DNA of 33,659 bases, from the NCBI GenBank assembly GCA_017436815.1, contig JAFSCI010000037.1, positions 1-33,659 of the forward strand, in the 5' to 3' direction. The position numbers and the translations under genes were made by a program. The DNA comes from Clostridia bacterium. Lineage in GTDB: Bacteria > Bacillota > Clostridia > Oscillospirales > Acutalibacteraceae. The notes under the pieces were generated by a model. The model saw only the letters and a list, made by a program, of their open reading frames with translations, had not been told where the DNA came from and ran no database searches. Of the stretch, positions 1-6,921 are shown one piece after another. Every line of letters starts with the position of its first letter. Position 1 is the stretch's first letter.

Positions 1-19
1 CAAACTGAGCCACGCCTCG
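1..19 (-). tRNA. 5' end of a probable tRNA-Pro, cut by the window edge
   Basis: Read on the minus strand, bases 19 to 1 start CGAGGCGTGGCTCAGTTTG. This has the layout of a tRNA acceptor strand, the TG at positions 8-9 and the start of a D-arm (GCTCAG). The same 19 bases recur at 212-230, followed there by a proline-type anticodon loop. The remainder lies outside the window, so whether the gene is intact cannot be judged. Its upstream sequence differs from that of the two copies further right. Confidence 0.4.
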
Positions 20-187
20 ATCTCTATTAAATTTTCACCACAAAATCACGATTTTTTTCGTACTTGTGGGTTTTTATGTGGTCGTAGCGGTATTTACCGC
101 TAATTTTAAATTACTGTGCCACCGATAAAGTGGCTGTTTGTAAGGGGTTTGAGCAGTTCAGCAGGATTTGCCCGAACCGTTCGGTAT

Positions 188-230
188 GGTATCCCGAACG
201 CAGCGCTCTACCAAACTGAGCCACGCCTCG
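188..230 (-). pseudogene. tRNA-Pro(CGG) 5' half, 3' half lost
   Basis: On the minus strand from 230 there is a regular acceptor strand, a D-arm with GCTC/GAGC stem and an anticodon loop TTCGGGA (anticodon CGG, proline). The 3' side of the anticodon stem does not pair with CTGCG. No 3' acceptor strand complementary to CGAGGCG follows. Instead CGTTCGG is answered by CCGAACG, a short inverted repeat. I read it as a tRNA fragment, not a working gene. Confidence 0.5.
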
Positions 231-507
231 ATAAATTGTACTTTTGTATTGTTTTTATTTACTAATTTAATATGTATCTACGCGCTGCTACTCCGCTTAC
301 TCTTGCGGTGCCCGACGTCTCGATACTGCCGTATCTCGCTTGTCGACCGCGGCGCCTTTTTGCCCCTCGCTTTTCCTCACACAGTGAGCGCTCGGCCAAA
401 AACTACCAAACTTAAGCCACGCCTCGATAAATTGTACTTTTGTTTTGTTTTTATTTACTAATTTAATATGTATCTACGCGCTGCTACTGAGCTTACTCCT
501 GCGGTGC
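208..507. repeat. ~104-bp direct repeat pair carrying tRNA 5' ends (208-311 and 403-507)
   Basis: The two copies are offset by 195-196 bases and differ at roughly nine positions, including one extra base. Each runs from within the tRNA 5' region (about 24 nt of it in the right copy, with CTTAAG for CTGAG), through the AT-rich stretch beginning ATAAATTGTACTTTTGT, to GCGGTGC. Read on the minus strand, each unit is a leader plus the start of a tRNA. The 91 bases between the copies are richer in GC and contain a small hairpin (GATAC/GTATC). The rest of 1-620 holds no gene that I can support. Confidence 0.75.
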
Positions 508-576
508 GCAACTTACATAGGGTACTCGACAATTATATTAAATTTAGCCTGTTTTGTCAATAGTTTTTTAAGGTTT

Positions 577-617
577 AATAAGCCTAATGCTTACTTATAG
601 TCGGCATTAGGCTTATT
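577..617. terminator. Hairpin just past trxB
   Basis: Bases 577-590 (AATAAGCCTAATGC) pair perfectly with 604-617, giving a 14-bp stem and 13-nt loop. It begins seven bases beyond the trxB stop codon. The run of T lies on the plus-strand side (TTTTTGTTTT); on the minus strand the tail is ATTAAACCTT, a weak U-tract. It may end trxB by its stem strength, or it may terminate plus-strand transcription coming from the tRNA remnants. Confidence 0.6.
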
Positions 618-623
618 TTTGTT

Positions 624-1544
624 TTATAAACTGTTTAAATATTCTTCTGCGGCAGATGCGGCAACGGCGCCGTCTGCTGCGGCGGTTATTACCTGTCTGA
701 GCGACTTTGTTCTGACATCTCCTGCTGCAAAAACGCCCGCTACGTTTGTTTTGGTGCTCTCATCGGCAATTATATATCCGTTTTGGTCTATATTAAGAGC
801 TTCGTTTAAAAAAGCGGTTGCGGGGCTACGGCCAATGCTTACAAATACGGCGTCGCAATTAATTTCCTTTTGCTCACCTGTTTTTAAGTTGTGTACCTTT
901 ACGCCGTTAACCCTTTCAGACGTAATAAGCTCGGTTACCTTTGAGTCCCAGACAAACTCTATATTTTCGGTCTTTAAAAGCGGCTCGTGGTATATTTTTG
1001 AAGCCCTTAAAGTATCACGCCTGTGCACCAAATACACTTTTTCTGCCAGACGTGATAAATACAGTGCATCTGCGGCGGCCGAGTTGCCGCCACCCACTAC
1101 TACCACTTGTTTACCTTTATAAAATCTGCCGTCGCAATGGGCGCAGTAATGCACACCTCTGCCTATAAAGTCGGACTCATTAGCTAAACCTAATTCTCTT
1201 GGGTTTGCGCCCGTGGCGATTATTACGGTTTTGGCCTTGTATTCTTTTTCGCCCGCATACACCGTTTTTACAGTATCGGAAAAATCTACCCTGTCAATTT
1301 CGCAATACTCGGTTTTTGCGCCGAAGCGCTCGGCAGTTTGTTGCATTTTCAGTCCCAAAGTAAAGCCGTCTATTCCCTGCTCAAAGCCGGGGTAATTATC
1401 AATATCACCTGTAAGCGCCATTTGACCGCCAACCGACATACGCTCAATTACTAAAGCGCTTAGTCCCGCTCTTACGGCATAAAGCGCCGCAGTATAGCCT
1501 GCGGGACCGCCGCCTAAAATTATTGTATCTAAAACGTGTTCCAT
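624..1544 (-). CDS. trxB: Thioredoxin reductase (NADPH)
   Basis: Flavoprotein of 306 aa, the usual length for low-molecular-weight TrxR. It moves electrons from NADPH via FAD and a redox-active disulfide to thioredoxin in the cytoplasm. Visible features are the FAD dinucleotide fold GGGPAG (11-16), the redox pair Cys134-Ala-His-Cys137 followed by Asp-Gly, the NADPH fold GGGNSA (151-156), the NADPH-phosphate motif HRRDTLR (174-180) and the C-terminal FAD motif AAGDVR. The HRR motif argues for NADPH over the ferredoxin-dependent clostridial variants. The start lies one base after the trxA stop, so the two are almost certainly co-translated. Confidence 0.95.
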   Translation of the reverse strand: MEHVLDTIILGGGPAGYTAALYAVRAGLSALVIERMSVGGQMALTGDIDNYPGFEQGIDGFTLGLKMQQTAERFGAKTEYCEIDRVDFSDTVKTVYAGEKEYKAKTVIIATGANPRELGLANESDFIGRGVHYCAHCDGRFYKGKQVVVVGGGNSAAADALYLSRLAEKVYLVHRRDTLRASKIYHEPLLKTENIEFVWDSKVTELITSERVNGVKVHNLKTGEQKEINCDAVFVSIGRSPATAFLNEALNIDQNGYIIADESTKTNVAGVFAAGDVRTKSLRQVITAAADGAVAASAAEEYLNSL

Positions 1545-1545
1545 A

Positions 1546-1851
1546 TTAGTCTAACAAGCTTAAAATTTGGTCTTTGGGCTTTGCGCCGAGTGACTGATTT
1601 ACAATCTTGCCGCCCTTTAAAACAACCAGCATAGGTATACTTGTAACGCCAAACTGCATTGCAAGCTCGGGCTCATTATCTACGTTAACCTTACCGACAA
1701 AATACTGCTCGTACTCCTCGGCAATCTGGTCAACTATGGGAGAAACCATTCTGCAGGGGCCGCACCAATCGGCATAAAAGTCGAGCAGAACTGTTTTTTC
1801 GCTCTCTAATACAAGGTTAAAATTATCTTTTGTTATACTTACTACAGCCAT
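1546..1851 (-). CDS. trxA: Thioredoxin
   Basis: Small disulfide reductase with the classic WCGPC active site and the cis-proline loop (SIPM); the substrate of the reductase encoded immediately downstream. I place the start at the ATG at 1851 (101 aa) and not two codons upstream at 1857. The Shine-Dalgarno AGGAAG touches the upstream ATG but sits six bases from the inner one. The bglA stop is 28 bases upstream with no terminator between, so the gene may be read with bglA. Confidence 0.95.
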   Translation of the reverse strand: MAVVSITKDNFNLVLESEKTVLLDFYADWCGPCRMVSPIVDQIAEEYEQYFVGKVNVDNEPELAMQFGVTSIPMLVVLKGGKIVNQSLGAKPKDQILSLLD

Positions 1852-1879
1852 TTTCATCTTCCTTTTTTTATATTATTAT

Positions 1880-3232
1880 TTACAGATTTTCGCCGTTTTG
1901 CTTTATAACCTCACTATACCAATAAAAAGAATCTTTCGGTGTACGCTTTTGTGTCTGGTAATCTACGTAAATTAAACCAAAGCGGTCGAAATATCCCTTT
2001 GCCCACTCAAAATTATCCATCAGTGACCACTGGAAATATCCCGCAATGTCGGCGCCGTCCTCAGCAGCCTTTTTAAGCTGCAACAAATAGCGGTTTAAAA
2101 AGTCAATGCGGTTGGGGTCGTGCACCTTGCCGTCTAACGATACTGCATCGTGGCAAGACAGACCGTTTTCGGTAATAATTATGGGTAAATTATAGCGTTC
2201 GTGTAAAAATTTGGGACCCCAGTAAAGTGCCTCGGGTGTAATGGGCCAACCTATTGCAGTACGTGGGTATCCAACCTTGTTAGGCAGATTTACCGCAACA
2301 CCGTTTTGCTCTTTTACGTATTCGCCCTGGTAAATATTGTGACCGTAAAAATCAATAGGCTGATTTATAAGCTTCAGGTCTTCCTCATAATTTTTCGGCA
2401 GATATTTTCCAAGAATTTTCAGTCCGTCTTCGGGGTATTTTCCGAGCACTATCGGATCACCCCACCAAGACGGTGACCACACCCAGTTTATAGGGTCGTT
2501 TACGCCAAAATATTTTTTGCGGGCGGCTTCAACCTCGTTTGCATCGTGATTTGGCGGAATTATTGGGTTAGATGCCGGCGCATAGCCGATTTTGGCTTTT
2601 GGCGCAAATTCTCTTATAATTTTTACCGCCATACCGTGCGCCTTTAATATGTTATGTGCCATTGGCACTAGCATATAATTATCGAGCTTTATGCCGGGTG
2701 CGTGTTCGGTAATTACGTATCCGCAACCGATAACAACCGACGGCTCGTTAAAGGTTATATAATTTGGTATATCATCTTTGAAAAATTCTACAACGGTTTT
2801 TACGTATTCGGCAAACCAATTTGGACTGTCACTGTTAAGCCAGCCGCCTTTTTCCATTAGCTTTGACGGGTAATCCCAATGGAAAAGTGTGGCGTACGGT
2901 GTTATGCCGTTTGCTTTAAGCTCATTTACAAGATTTTTATAAAACTCTAAGCCTTTAGGGTTAACCTTACCGGTTCCGTCGGGTAAAATTCGAGCCCACG
3001 AAATAGAAAAGCGGTATGCCTTAATACCAAGCTGCTTCATTAAAGCTACGTCTTCTTTGTAGCGGTGGTAGTGGTCGCAGGCAACGTCCCCCGTATCTCC
3101 GTTTAATATTTTGCCCGGAATTTTGCAGTAATCATCCCAGATATTCATTCCCTTGCCGTCTTCATAGGCGGCACCTTCTATTTGGTAAGATGCTGTTGCC
3201 GCACCCCATACAAAGTCTTTTTTAAAGCTCAT
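1880..3232 (-). CDS. bglA: Glycoside hydrolase family 1 beta-glucosidase
   Basis: Retaining (beta/alpha)8 hydrolase of about 450 aa, full length for GH1, with no signal peptide, so it acts on imported beta-glucosides or beta-galactosides. The acid/base Glu is in TFNEP (Glu163) and the nucleophile in ITENG (Glu355), counting from the ATG at 3232. The substrate-binding segment WSLMDNFEWAKGY is of the non-phosphorylated-sugar type, not the 6-phospho type. The start is the inner ATG, preceded six bases upstream by AGGTG; a GTG at 3241 in the same frame overlaps that ribosome site and is unlikely. Its placement between rfb genes and thioredoxin genes has no obvious functional logic. Confidence 0.93.
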   Translation of the reverse strand: MSFKKDFVWGAATASYQIEGAAYEDGKGMNIWDDYCKIPGKILNGDTGDVACDHYHRYKEDVALMKQLGIKAYRFSISWARILPDGTGKVNPKGLEFYKNLVNELKANGITPYATLFHWDYPSKLMEKGGWLNSDSPNWFAEYVKTVVEFFKDDIPNYITFNEPSVVIGCGYVITEHAPGIKLDNYMLVPMAHNILKAHGMAVKIIREFAPKAKIGYAPASNPIIPPNHDANEVEAARKKYFGVNDPINWVWSPSWWGDPIVLGKYPEDGLKILGKYLPKNYEEDLKLINQPIDFYGHNIYQGEYVKEQNGVAVNLPNKVGYPRTAIGWPITPEALYWGPKFLHERYNLPIIITENGLSCHDAVSLDGKVHDPNRIDFLNRYLLQLKKAAEDGADIAGYFQWSLMDNFEWAKGYFDRFGLIYVDYQTQKRTPKDSFYWYSEVIKQNGENL

Positions 3233-3243
3233 TGGTATCACCT

Positions 3244-3288
3244 TTTTTAAAAAGGCAGACAGAAACTTATATTCTCTGGCTGCCCTTT
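3244..3288 (-). terminator. Terminator of the rfb operon, overlapping the bglA ribosome site
   Basis: On the minus strand AAAGGGCAG and CAGA pair with TCTG and CTGCCTTT (3251-3263 with 3275-3288, one bulge), followed by TTTTT. The tail runs straight into the AAGG of the bglA Shine-Dalgarno. It starts within ten bases of the rfbC stop. Confidence 0.7.
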
Positions 3289-3292
3289 AGTA

Positions 3293-3832
3293 TTATTTTA
3301 AAGTTGGATTTTTCTTGTCTTTTTCGCTTAGTAGAATTTCCATATCATCTGTAATGGGCCACTGAACGTTAACAGTGGGGTCATTCCAAAGCAAACCGCC
3401 CTCGTCTTCGGGGTGATAAAAATCATCACACTTGTAAACGAACTCGGCTTCATCAGACAATACTAAAAAGCCGTGAGCAAAATTTTTGGGTATAAAGAAC
3501 TGTCTTTTGTTCTCTGCGGTAAGCTCTACGCCAACCCACTTGCCGTAGGTAGCGCTTCCCTCACGTAAATCGACCGCAACGTCGAATACCGCGCCCTTTA
3601 TAACGCGAACAAGCTTTGCCTGAGAAAAAGTCTTCTGAAAATGCAAGCCTCTTAAAACGCCCTTGCGTGATTTTGACTGATTATCCTGAACAAAAACGTT
3701 GTCTATACCGTTTTCTTTGAACTCGTTGTAATTATATGTTTCCATAAAGTAGCCGCGGTCATCACCAAAAACCGTGGGCTCTATAATTACTACGCCGTCA
3801 ATATCGGTTTTAATAAAGTTAAACTTGCCCAT
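3293..3832 (-). CDS. rfbC: dTDP-4-dehydrorhamnose 3,5-epimerase
   Basis: Third step of dTDP-L-rhamnose synthesis: double epimerisation of dTDP-4-keto-6-deoxyglucose at C3 and C5. At 179 aa it has normal length for the cupin-fold RmlC family. The substrate segment DDRGYFMETYN (24-34) and the catalytic-His motif LRGLHFQ (His64) are both present. Its ATG overlaps the rfbB stop by one base (TAATG), implying coupled translation. It is last in a four-gene operon and is followed by a terminator. Confidence 0.95.
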   Translation of the reverse strand: MGKFNFIKTDIDGVVIIEPTVFGDDRGYFMETYNYNEFKENGIDNVFVQDNQSKSRKGVLRGLHFQKTFSQAKLVRVIKGAVFDVAVDLREGSATYGKWVGVELTAENKRQFFIPKNFAHGFLVLSDEAEFVYKCDDFYHPEDEGGLLWNDPTVNVQWPITDDMEILLSEKDKKNPTLK

Positions 3833-4899
3833 TAAAGCTCCTCCTTGGCGCTGTACATTTTTTCATAATAATTCTGATATGCGCCGCTGGTAACGTTCTG
3901 AACCCACTCTTTGTTGTCTAAATACCACTTTAAAGTTTTCTTAATGCCAACCTCAAAGGTGGTTTCGGGATACCAACCTAAAGCGTCCTTTATCTTCTGA
4001 GGATCAATACCGTATCTGCGGTCGTGACCCTTACGGTCGGTAACGTGCTTTATCATATGCTCGCCAACGGTGGAGTCAACGTTCTCTTTAATGTATTCGA
4101 TAATGGTCTTAACAATAAAGATGTTTGTTCTTTCATTATGGCCGCCTACGTTGTAAACCTCACCTAAAACGCCGTTGCGGATTACCATATCTATAGCTTT
4201 GCAGTGGTCCTCTACGTAGAGCCAGTCACGAATCTGCATACCGTCACCGTAAACGGGAAGATCCTTGTGGTTAAGAGTGTTGTTCATAATAAGCGGAATT
4301 AACTTTTCAGGGAACTGGAACGGACCGTAGTTATTAGAGCAACGGGTAATGTTTACGGGGAACTTATAGGTGTCGGCATAAGCCTTTACGAAAAGGTCGG
4401 CCGATGCTTTAGAAGAAGAATACGGAGAGTGCGGGTCAAGCGGAGTGGTCTCCATAAAGTAACCCTCAGCGCCCAAAGTACCGTAAACCTCATCGGTAGA
4501 TACCTGTAAATACTTAACGCCCTCTTTGTACATATCATCGCCAATGGTCCAGGCCTTTTTAGCGTTGTTTAAAAGATTAACAGTACCTAAAACGTTTGTC
4601 TTTACGAAAATTTCAGGGTCAGAGATGCTGCGGTCTACGTGGCTTTCTGCTGCAAAGTTTACAACGTAGTCAATATCGTATTCCTCAAATAATTTTGCAA
4701 TTGCCTTATCATCACAAATATCTGCCTGAACAAATGTGTAATTGGGGTTGTTTTCAACCGACTTTAAGTTTTCAAGGTTGCCGGCATAGGTTAATACGTC
4801 AACGTTTATAATTTTAACGTCGGTATACTTGTTTAACATATAAATTACAAAGTTAGAGCCTATAAAGCCTGCGCCGCCTGTTACTAAATAAGTTTTCAT
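3832..4899 (-). CDS. rfbB: dTDP-glucose 4,6-dehydratase
   Basis: Second step of dTDP-rhamnose synthesis, an NAD-dependent extended short-chain dehydrogenase of 355 aa. Visible are the Rossmann motif GGAGFIG (8-14), the catalytic Thr-Asp-Glu triplet (135-137) and Tyr160-x3-Lys164. The start abuts the rfbD stop directly. Codon choice (AAC, GGT, CTT) suggests good expression. The first-step enzyme, glucose-1-phosphate thymidylyltransferase (rfbA), is not in this window. Confidence 0.96.
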   Translation of the reverse strand: MKTYLVTGGAGFIGSNFVIYMLNKYTDVKIINVDVLTYAGNLENLKSVENNPNYTFVQADICDDKAIAKLFEEYDIDYVVNFAAESHVDRSISDPEIFVKTNVLGTVNLLNNAKKAWTIGDDMYKEGVKYLQVSTDEVYGTLGAEGYFMETTPLDPHSPYSSSKASADLFVKAYADTYKFPVNITRCSNNYGPFQFPEKLIPLIMNNTLNHKDLPVYGDGMQIRDWLYVEDHCKAIDMVIRNGVLGEVYNVGGHNERTNIFIVKTIIEYIKENVDSTVGEHMIKHVTDRKGHDRRYGIDPQKIKDALGWYPETTFEVGIKKTLKWYLDNKEWVQNVTSGAYQNYYEKMYSAKEEL

Positions 4900-5793
4900 T
4901 TATTCTTCCTCCATTTTGTTGAGTTTTTCAATATATTCTTCTAACGCTTCTTCCCAGTTACGCATCTCATCGCCAACGGTGGCTTTAAGTGCAGCGTTTT
5001 CGAGTGATGAATACTTAGGTCTGGGCGTTGGGCTTGGGTATTCCTCGCTTGTGCAAGGAGAAACTGTAGCATCTATTTTTGATAACTCGATTATCTTCTT
5101 TGCAAAATCGTACCAGCTGCATTCACCGTTACCTGTGCAGTGGTATATGCCATAATTTTCAGTAACCGCAAGCTTTAATAAATGATGCGCTAAATCGTTA
5201 GCGTTCGTAGGATTGCCTCTTTGGTCATTGATAACGGTTAATTTACCGTTTGCCTTGCCTACTCTGCGCATTGTTTTTACAAAGTTTTTGCCAATATAAC
5301 CGTATAGCCAGGAGGTACGTACAACAAAATATCTTGAGCAATACTTTGCGGCGTTCTGCTCGCCCATATATTTAGATTTTCCGTATGCGGTTTTGGGAGC
5401 ACATTCATCGCTTTCTACGTACGGAACGGTTCCGTCTCCGGCAAACACGTAGTCGGTAGAAACGTGTATAAGCTTTGCTCCGATTTGCTCGGCCGCTTTG
5501 CCTAAATACATTACGCTGTCGGCATTGACCTTTATGGCGCCCTCTAAATTAGTTTCGCAGCCGTCAACGTTTGTCATTGCCGCACAGTTGATTATAACGT
5601 CGGGCCTGTTTTCTAAAACAAATTTTAAAACGGCTTTTTCATCGGTAATATCTAGCTCGTCAATATCTACACCCAGCACCGTAGCGGGATAAATTTCTTT
5701 CGGCGCTGCACCGATTTCACTTCTCTCGCTTTCGATTATGCTTTTAAGCTCGTTGCCGAGCTGACCGTTCGAGCCGGTTATCATAATCTTCAT
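4900..5793 (-). CDS. rfbD: dTDP-4-dehydrorhamnose reductase
   Basis: Final step: NAD(P)H reduction of dTDP-4-keto-L-rhamnose to dTDP-L-rhamnose. It is a short-chain dehydrogenase with N-terminal MITGSNGQLG and the catalytic Tyr137-x3-Lys141 (YGKSK), numbered from the ATG at 5793 (297 aa). That ATG overlaps the stop of the upstream glycosyltransferase by one base and follows a strong GGAGG eight bases away. A GTG six codons upstream lies inside the ribosome site region and is rejected. Confidence 0.94.
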   Translation of the reverse strand: MKIMITGSNGQLGNELKSIIESERSEIGAAPKEIYPATVLGVDIDELDITDEKAVLKFVLENRPDVIINCAAMTNVDGCETNLEGAIKVNADSVMYLGKAAEQIGAKLIHVSTDYVFAGDGTVPYVESDECAPKTAYGKSKYMGEQNAAKYCSRYFVVRTSWLYGYIGKNFVKTMRRVGKANGKLTVINDQRGNPTNANDLAHHLLKLAVTENYGIYHCTGNGECSWYDFAKKIIELSKIDATVSPCTSEEYPSPTPRPKYSSLENAALKATVGDEMRNWEEALEEYIEKLNKMEEE

Positions 5794-6566
5794 TATTCGT
5801 GCCTCCTCCACTTATGCATATATTTAAAATACGAAATAAGATGTATAAACAGATATTTTATACTCTTAGAACTTGCCCGCTCCCACAAATGAGTTACCGA
5901 AAATTCGGGTACAAACATAACCTTTCCGAACTGTTTGGCTCTGCGTGCAAGGTCAGCGTCCTCAAAATACATAAAGAAATTATCATCAAAGCCGCCGAGC
6001 TTTTTGAACACGTCGGTTCTTATAAGGAAAAAACAGCCTGTACAAAAATCGACCTCGGTCGGAGCAGTTAGCTGCTCGTTGCTTCTTGTATATTCTTCAC
6101 GATACTTCTTTAAGCAGCCAAACATACTGCCAAGTCGGCCCAAAAACACGTACTTAAAGCTTGGAGTCTTTTTAGGGAGGTGTTGCACGGTGCCGTCATC
6201 GTTTAAAATTTTTGGAGTAACCATAACAACATCGGGATTATTGTCCAAATATTCGGCAAGCGAGCTTAAAACGTCGGAATCAATACGGATATCGGGATTG
6301 ATTACTGCGTGATATTTAGAATCTATTTTGTCTAAAACCGCATTGTGAGCCTTGCCAAAGCCAAGGTTATCAGGCAGTTTTATAACGCTTACACCGTCAA
6401 TTTCTTTTAAGGTTTTTAGAGTGTTGTCGGTAGAATTATTATCGCAAACGTACATACAAAGCTCTTTACTTTTTGTATGCTGCACGACCGACTCGACCGC
6501 AACCTTTGCGCACGACGAGTTGTTGTAGGTTACAACACACGCCGAGATTTTATAATTATCTTGCAT
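5793..6566 (-). CDS. Family 2 glycosyltransferase, probable rhamnosyltransferase
   Basis: GT-A fold transferase of 257 aa. The N terminus has the GT2 nucleotide-binding pattern ACVVTYNNSS and DNNSTDNTL. The metal/sugar-nucleotide motif is INPDIRID, close to the NPD form of WbbL-type rhamnosyltransferases, and FCTGCFFLIR plus FFMYFEDADL form the acceptor/catalytic part. No transmembrane segments are evident. It is first in the operon, coupled to the dTDP-rhamnose genes, which makes rhamnose the likely donor sugar (inference). The start at 6566 is chosen because AAAGGTG lies five bases upstream; the in-frame TTG at 6584 has no ribosome site. Confidence 0.85.
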   Translation of the reverse strand: MQDNYKISACVVTYNNSSCAKVAVESVVQHTKSKELCMYVCDNNSTDNTLKTLKEIDGVSVIKLPDNLGFGKAHNAVLDKIDSKYHAVINPDIRIDSDVLSSLAEYLDNNPDVVMVTPKILNDDGTVQHLPKKTPSFKYVFLGRLGSMFGCLKKYREEYTRSNEQLTAPTEVDFCTGCFFLIRTDVFKKLGGFDDNFFMYFEDADLARRAKQFGKVMFVPEFSVTHLWERASSKSIKYLFIHLISYFKYMHKWRRHE

Positions 6567-6601
6567 TTTTGCACCTTTATACAATATATATATCTTAGGT
6601 T

Positions 6602-6630
6602 ATTTTAGCATATTATGGTAGCATTTTCAA
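6602..6630 (-). promoter_or_regulatory. Sigma-A-type promoter of the GT-rfbDBC operon
   Basis: On the minus strand TTGAAA (6625-6630) and TAAAAT (6602-6607) are separated by exactly 17 bases, about 36 bases upstream of the glycosyltransferase start. It sits between that gene and the foldback element, so the rfb operon is independent of the alr operon. Confidence 0.75.
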
Positions 6631-6643
6631 CAATAATCTACTC

Positions 6644-6921
6644 TAGAGTAGAGTGAATAATCCGAACCCGCCTCAAAGCGACTTATTTCGGCGCTTTTTA
6701 TCCAATCCATTCTTGTAAGGCGTCAGCCTTACTGCGCCCGTCTTGAATAAAAATCACTCAAAATCTTCTCACTTTGAGGTCAAAGATTTTAAAAAGAGAG
6801 GATTTTTGTTCAGACAAGGCACAAAACGCAGTTAATCCTGACGGATTAACGAGTATTTTAACAAAGTATGAGCGAAAATCCGCCTTTTTAAAACGGAGTT
6901 TGGATTATTCGCTCTACTCTA
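6644..6921. mobile_element. 278-bp foldback (MITE-like) element
   Basis: The terminal inverted repeats TAGAGTAGAGTGAATAATCC (6644-6663) and its complement (6902-6921) differ at one base. The similarity continues inward as two imperfect arms that meet at an exact palindrome, CTTTGA-GG-TCAAAG (6772-6785). Each arm carries a hairpin with the same tetraloop: GTAAGGC/GCCTTAC (6715-6732) and GTTAATCC/GGATTAAC (6831-6850). Both outer ends are TA, as in elements mobilised by IS630/mariner-type transposases (inference). It has no coding capacity. This element accounts for most of the gap between alr and the rfb promoter. Confidence 0.75.

Noticed and set aside
168..461. Plus-strand open frame across the tRNA remnants
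   Set aside because: It spans both copies of the direct repeat, has no ribosome site, and its product is a low-complexity Leu/Arg mix; an accidental opening in non-coding DNA.
619..1122. Long plus-strand frame opposite trxB
   Set aside because: Antisense shadow of a clear thioredoxin reductase, with no ribosome site or recognisable domain.
6602..6660. Palindrome CTACTCTAGAGTAG (6638-6651) as an operator
   Set aside because: It is explained by the left end of the foldback element meeting a flank resembling the element's other end; it lies upstream of the -35 box but no regulator is indicated.
6644..6921. Structured regulatory RNA for rfb genes
   Set aside because: The rfb promoter lies downstream of the element in the direction of rfb transcription, so the element is not in the rfb leader; a mobile-element reading explains both terminal repeats and the second copy.
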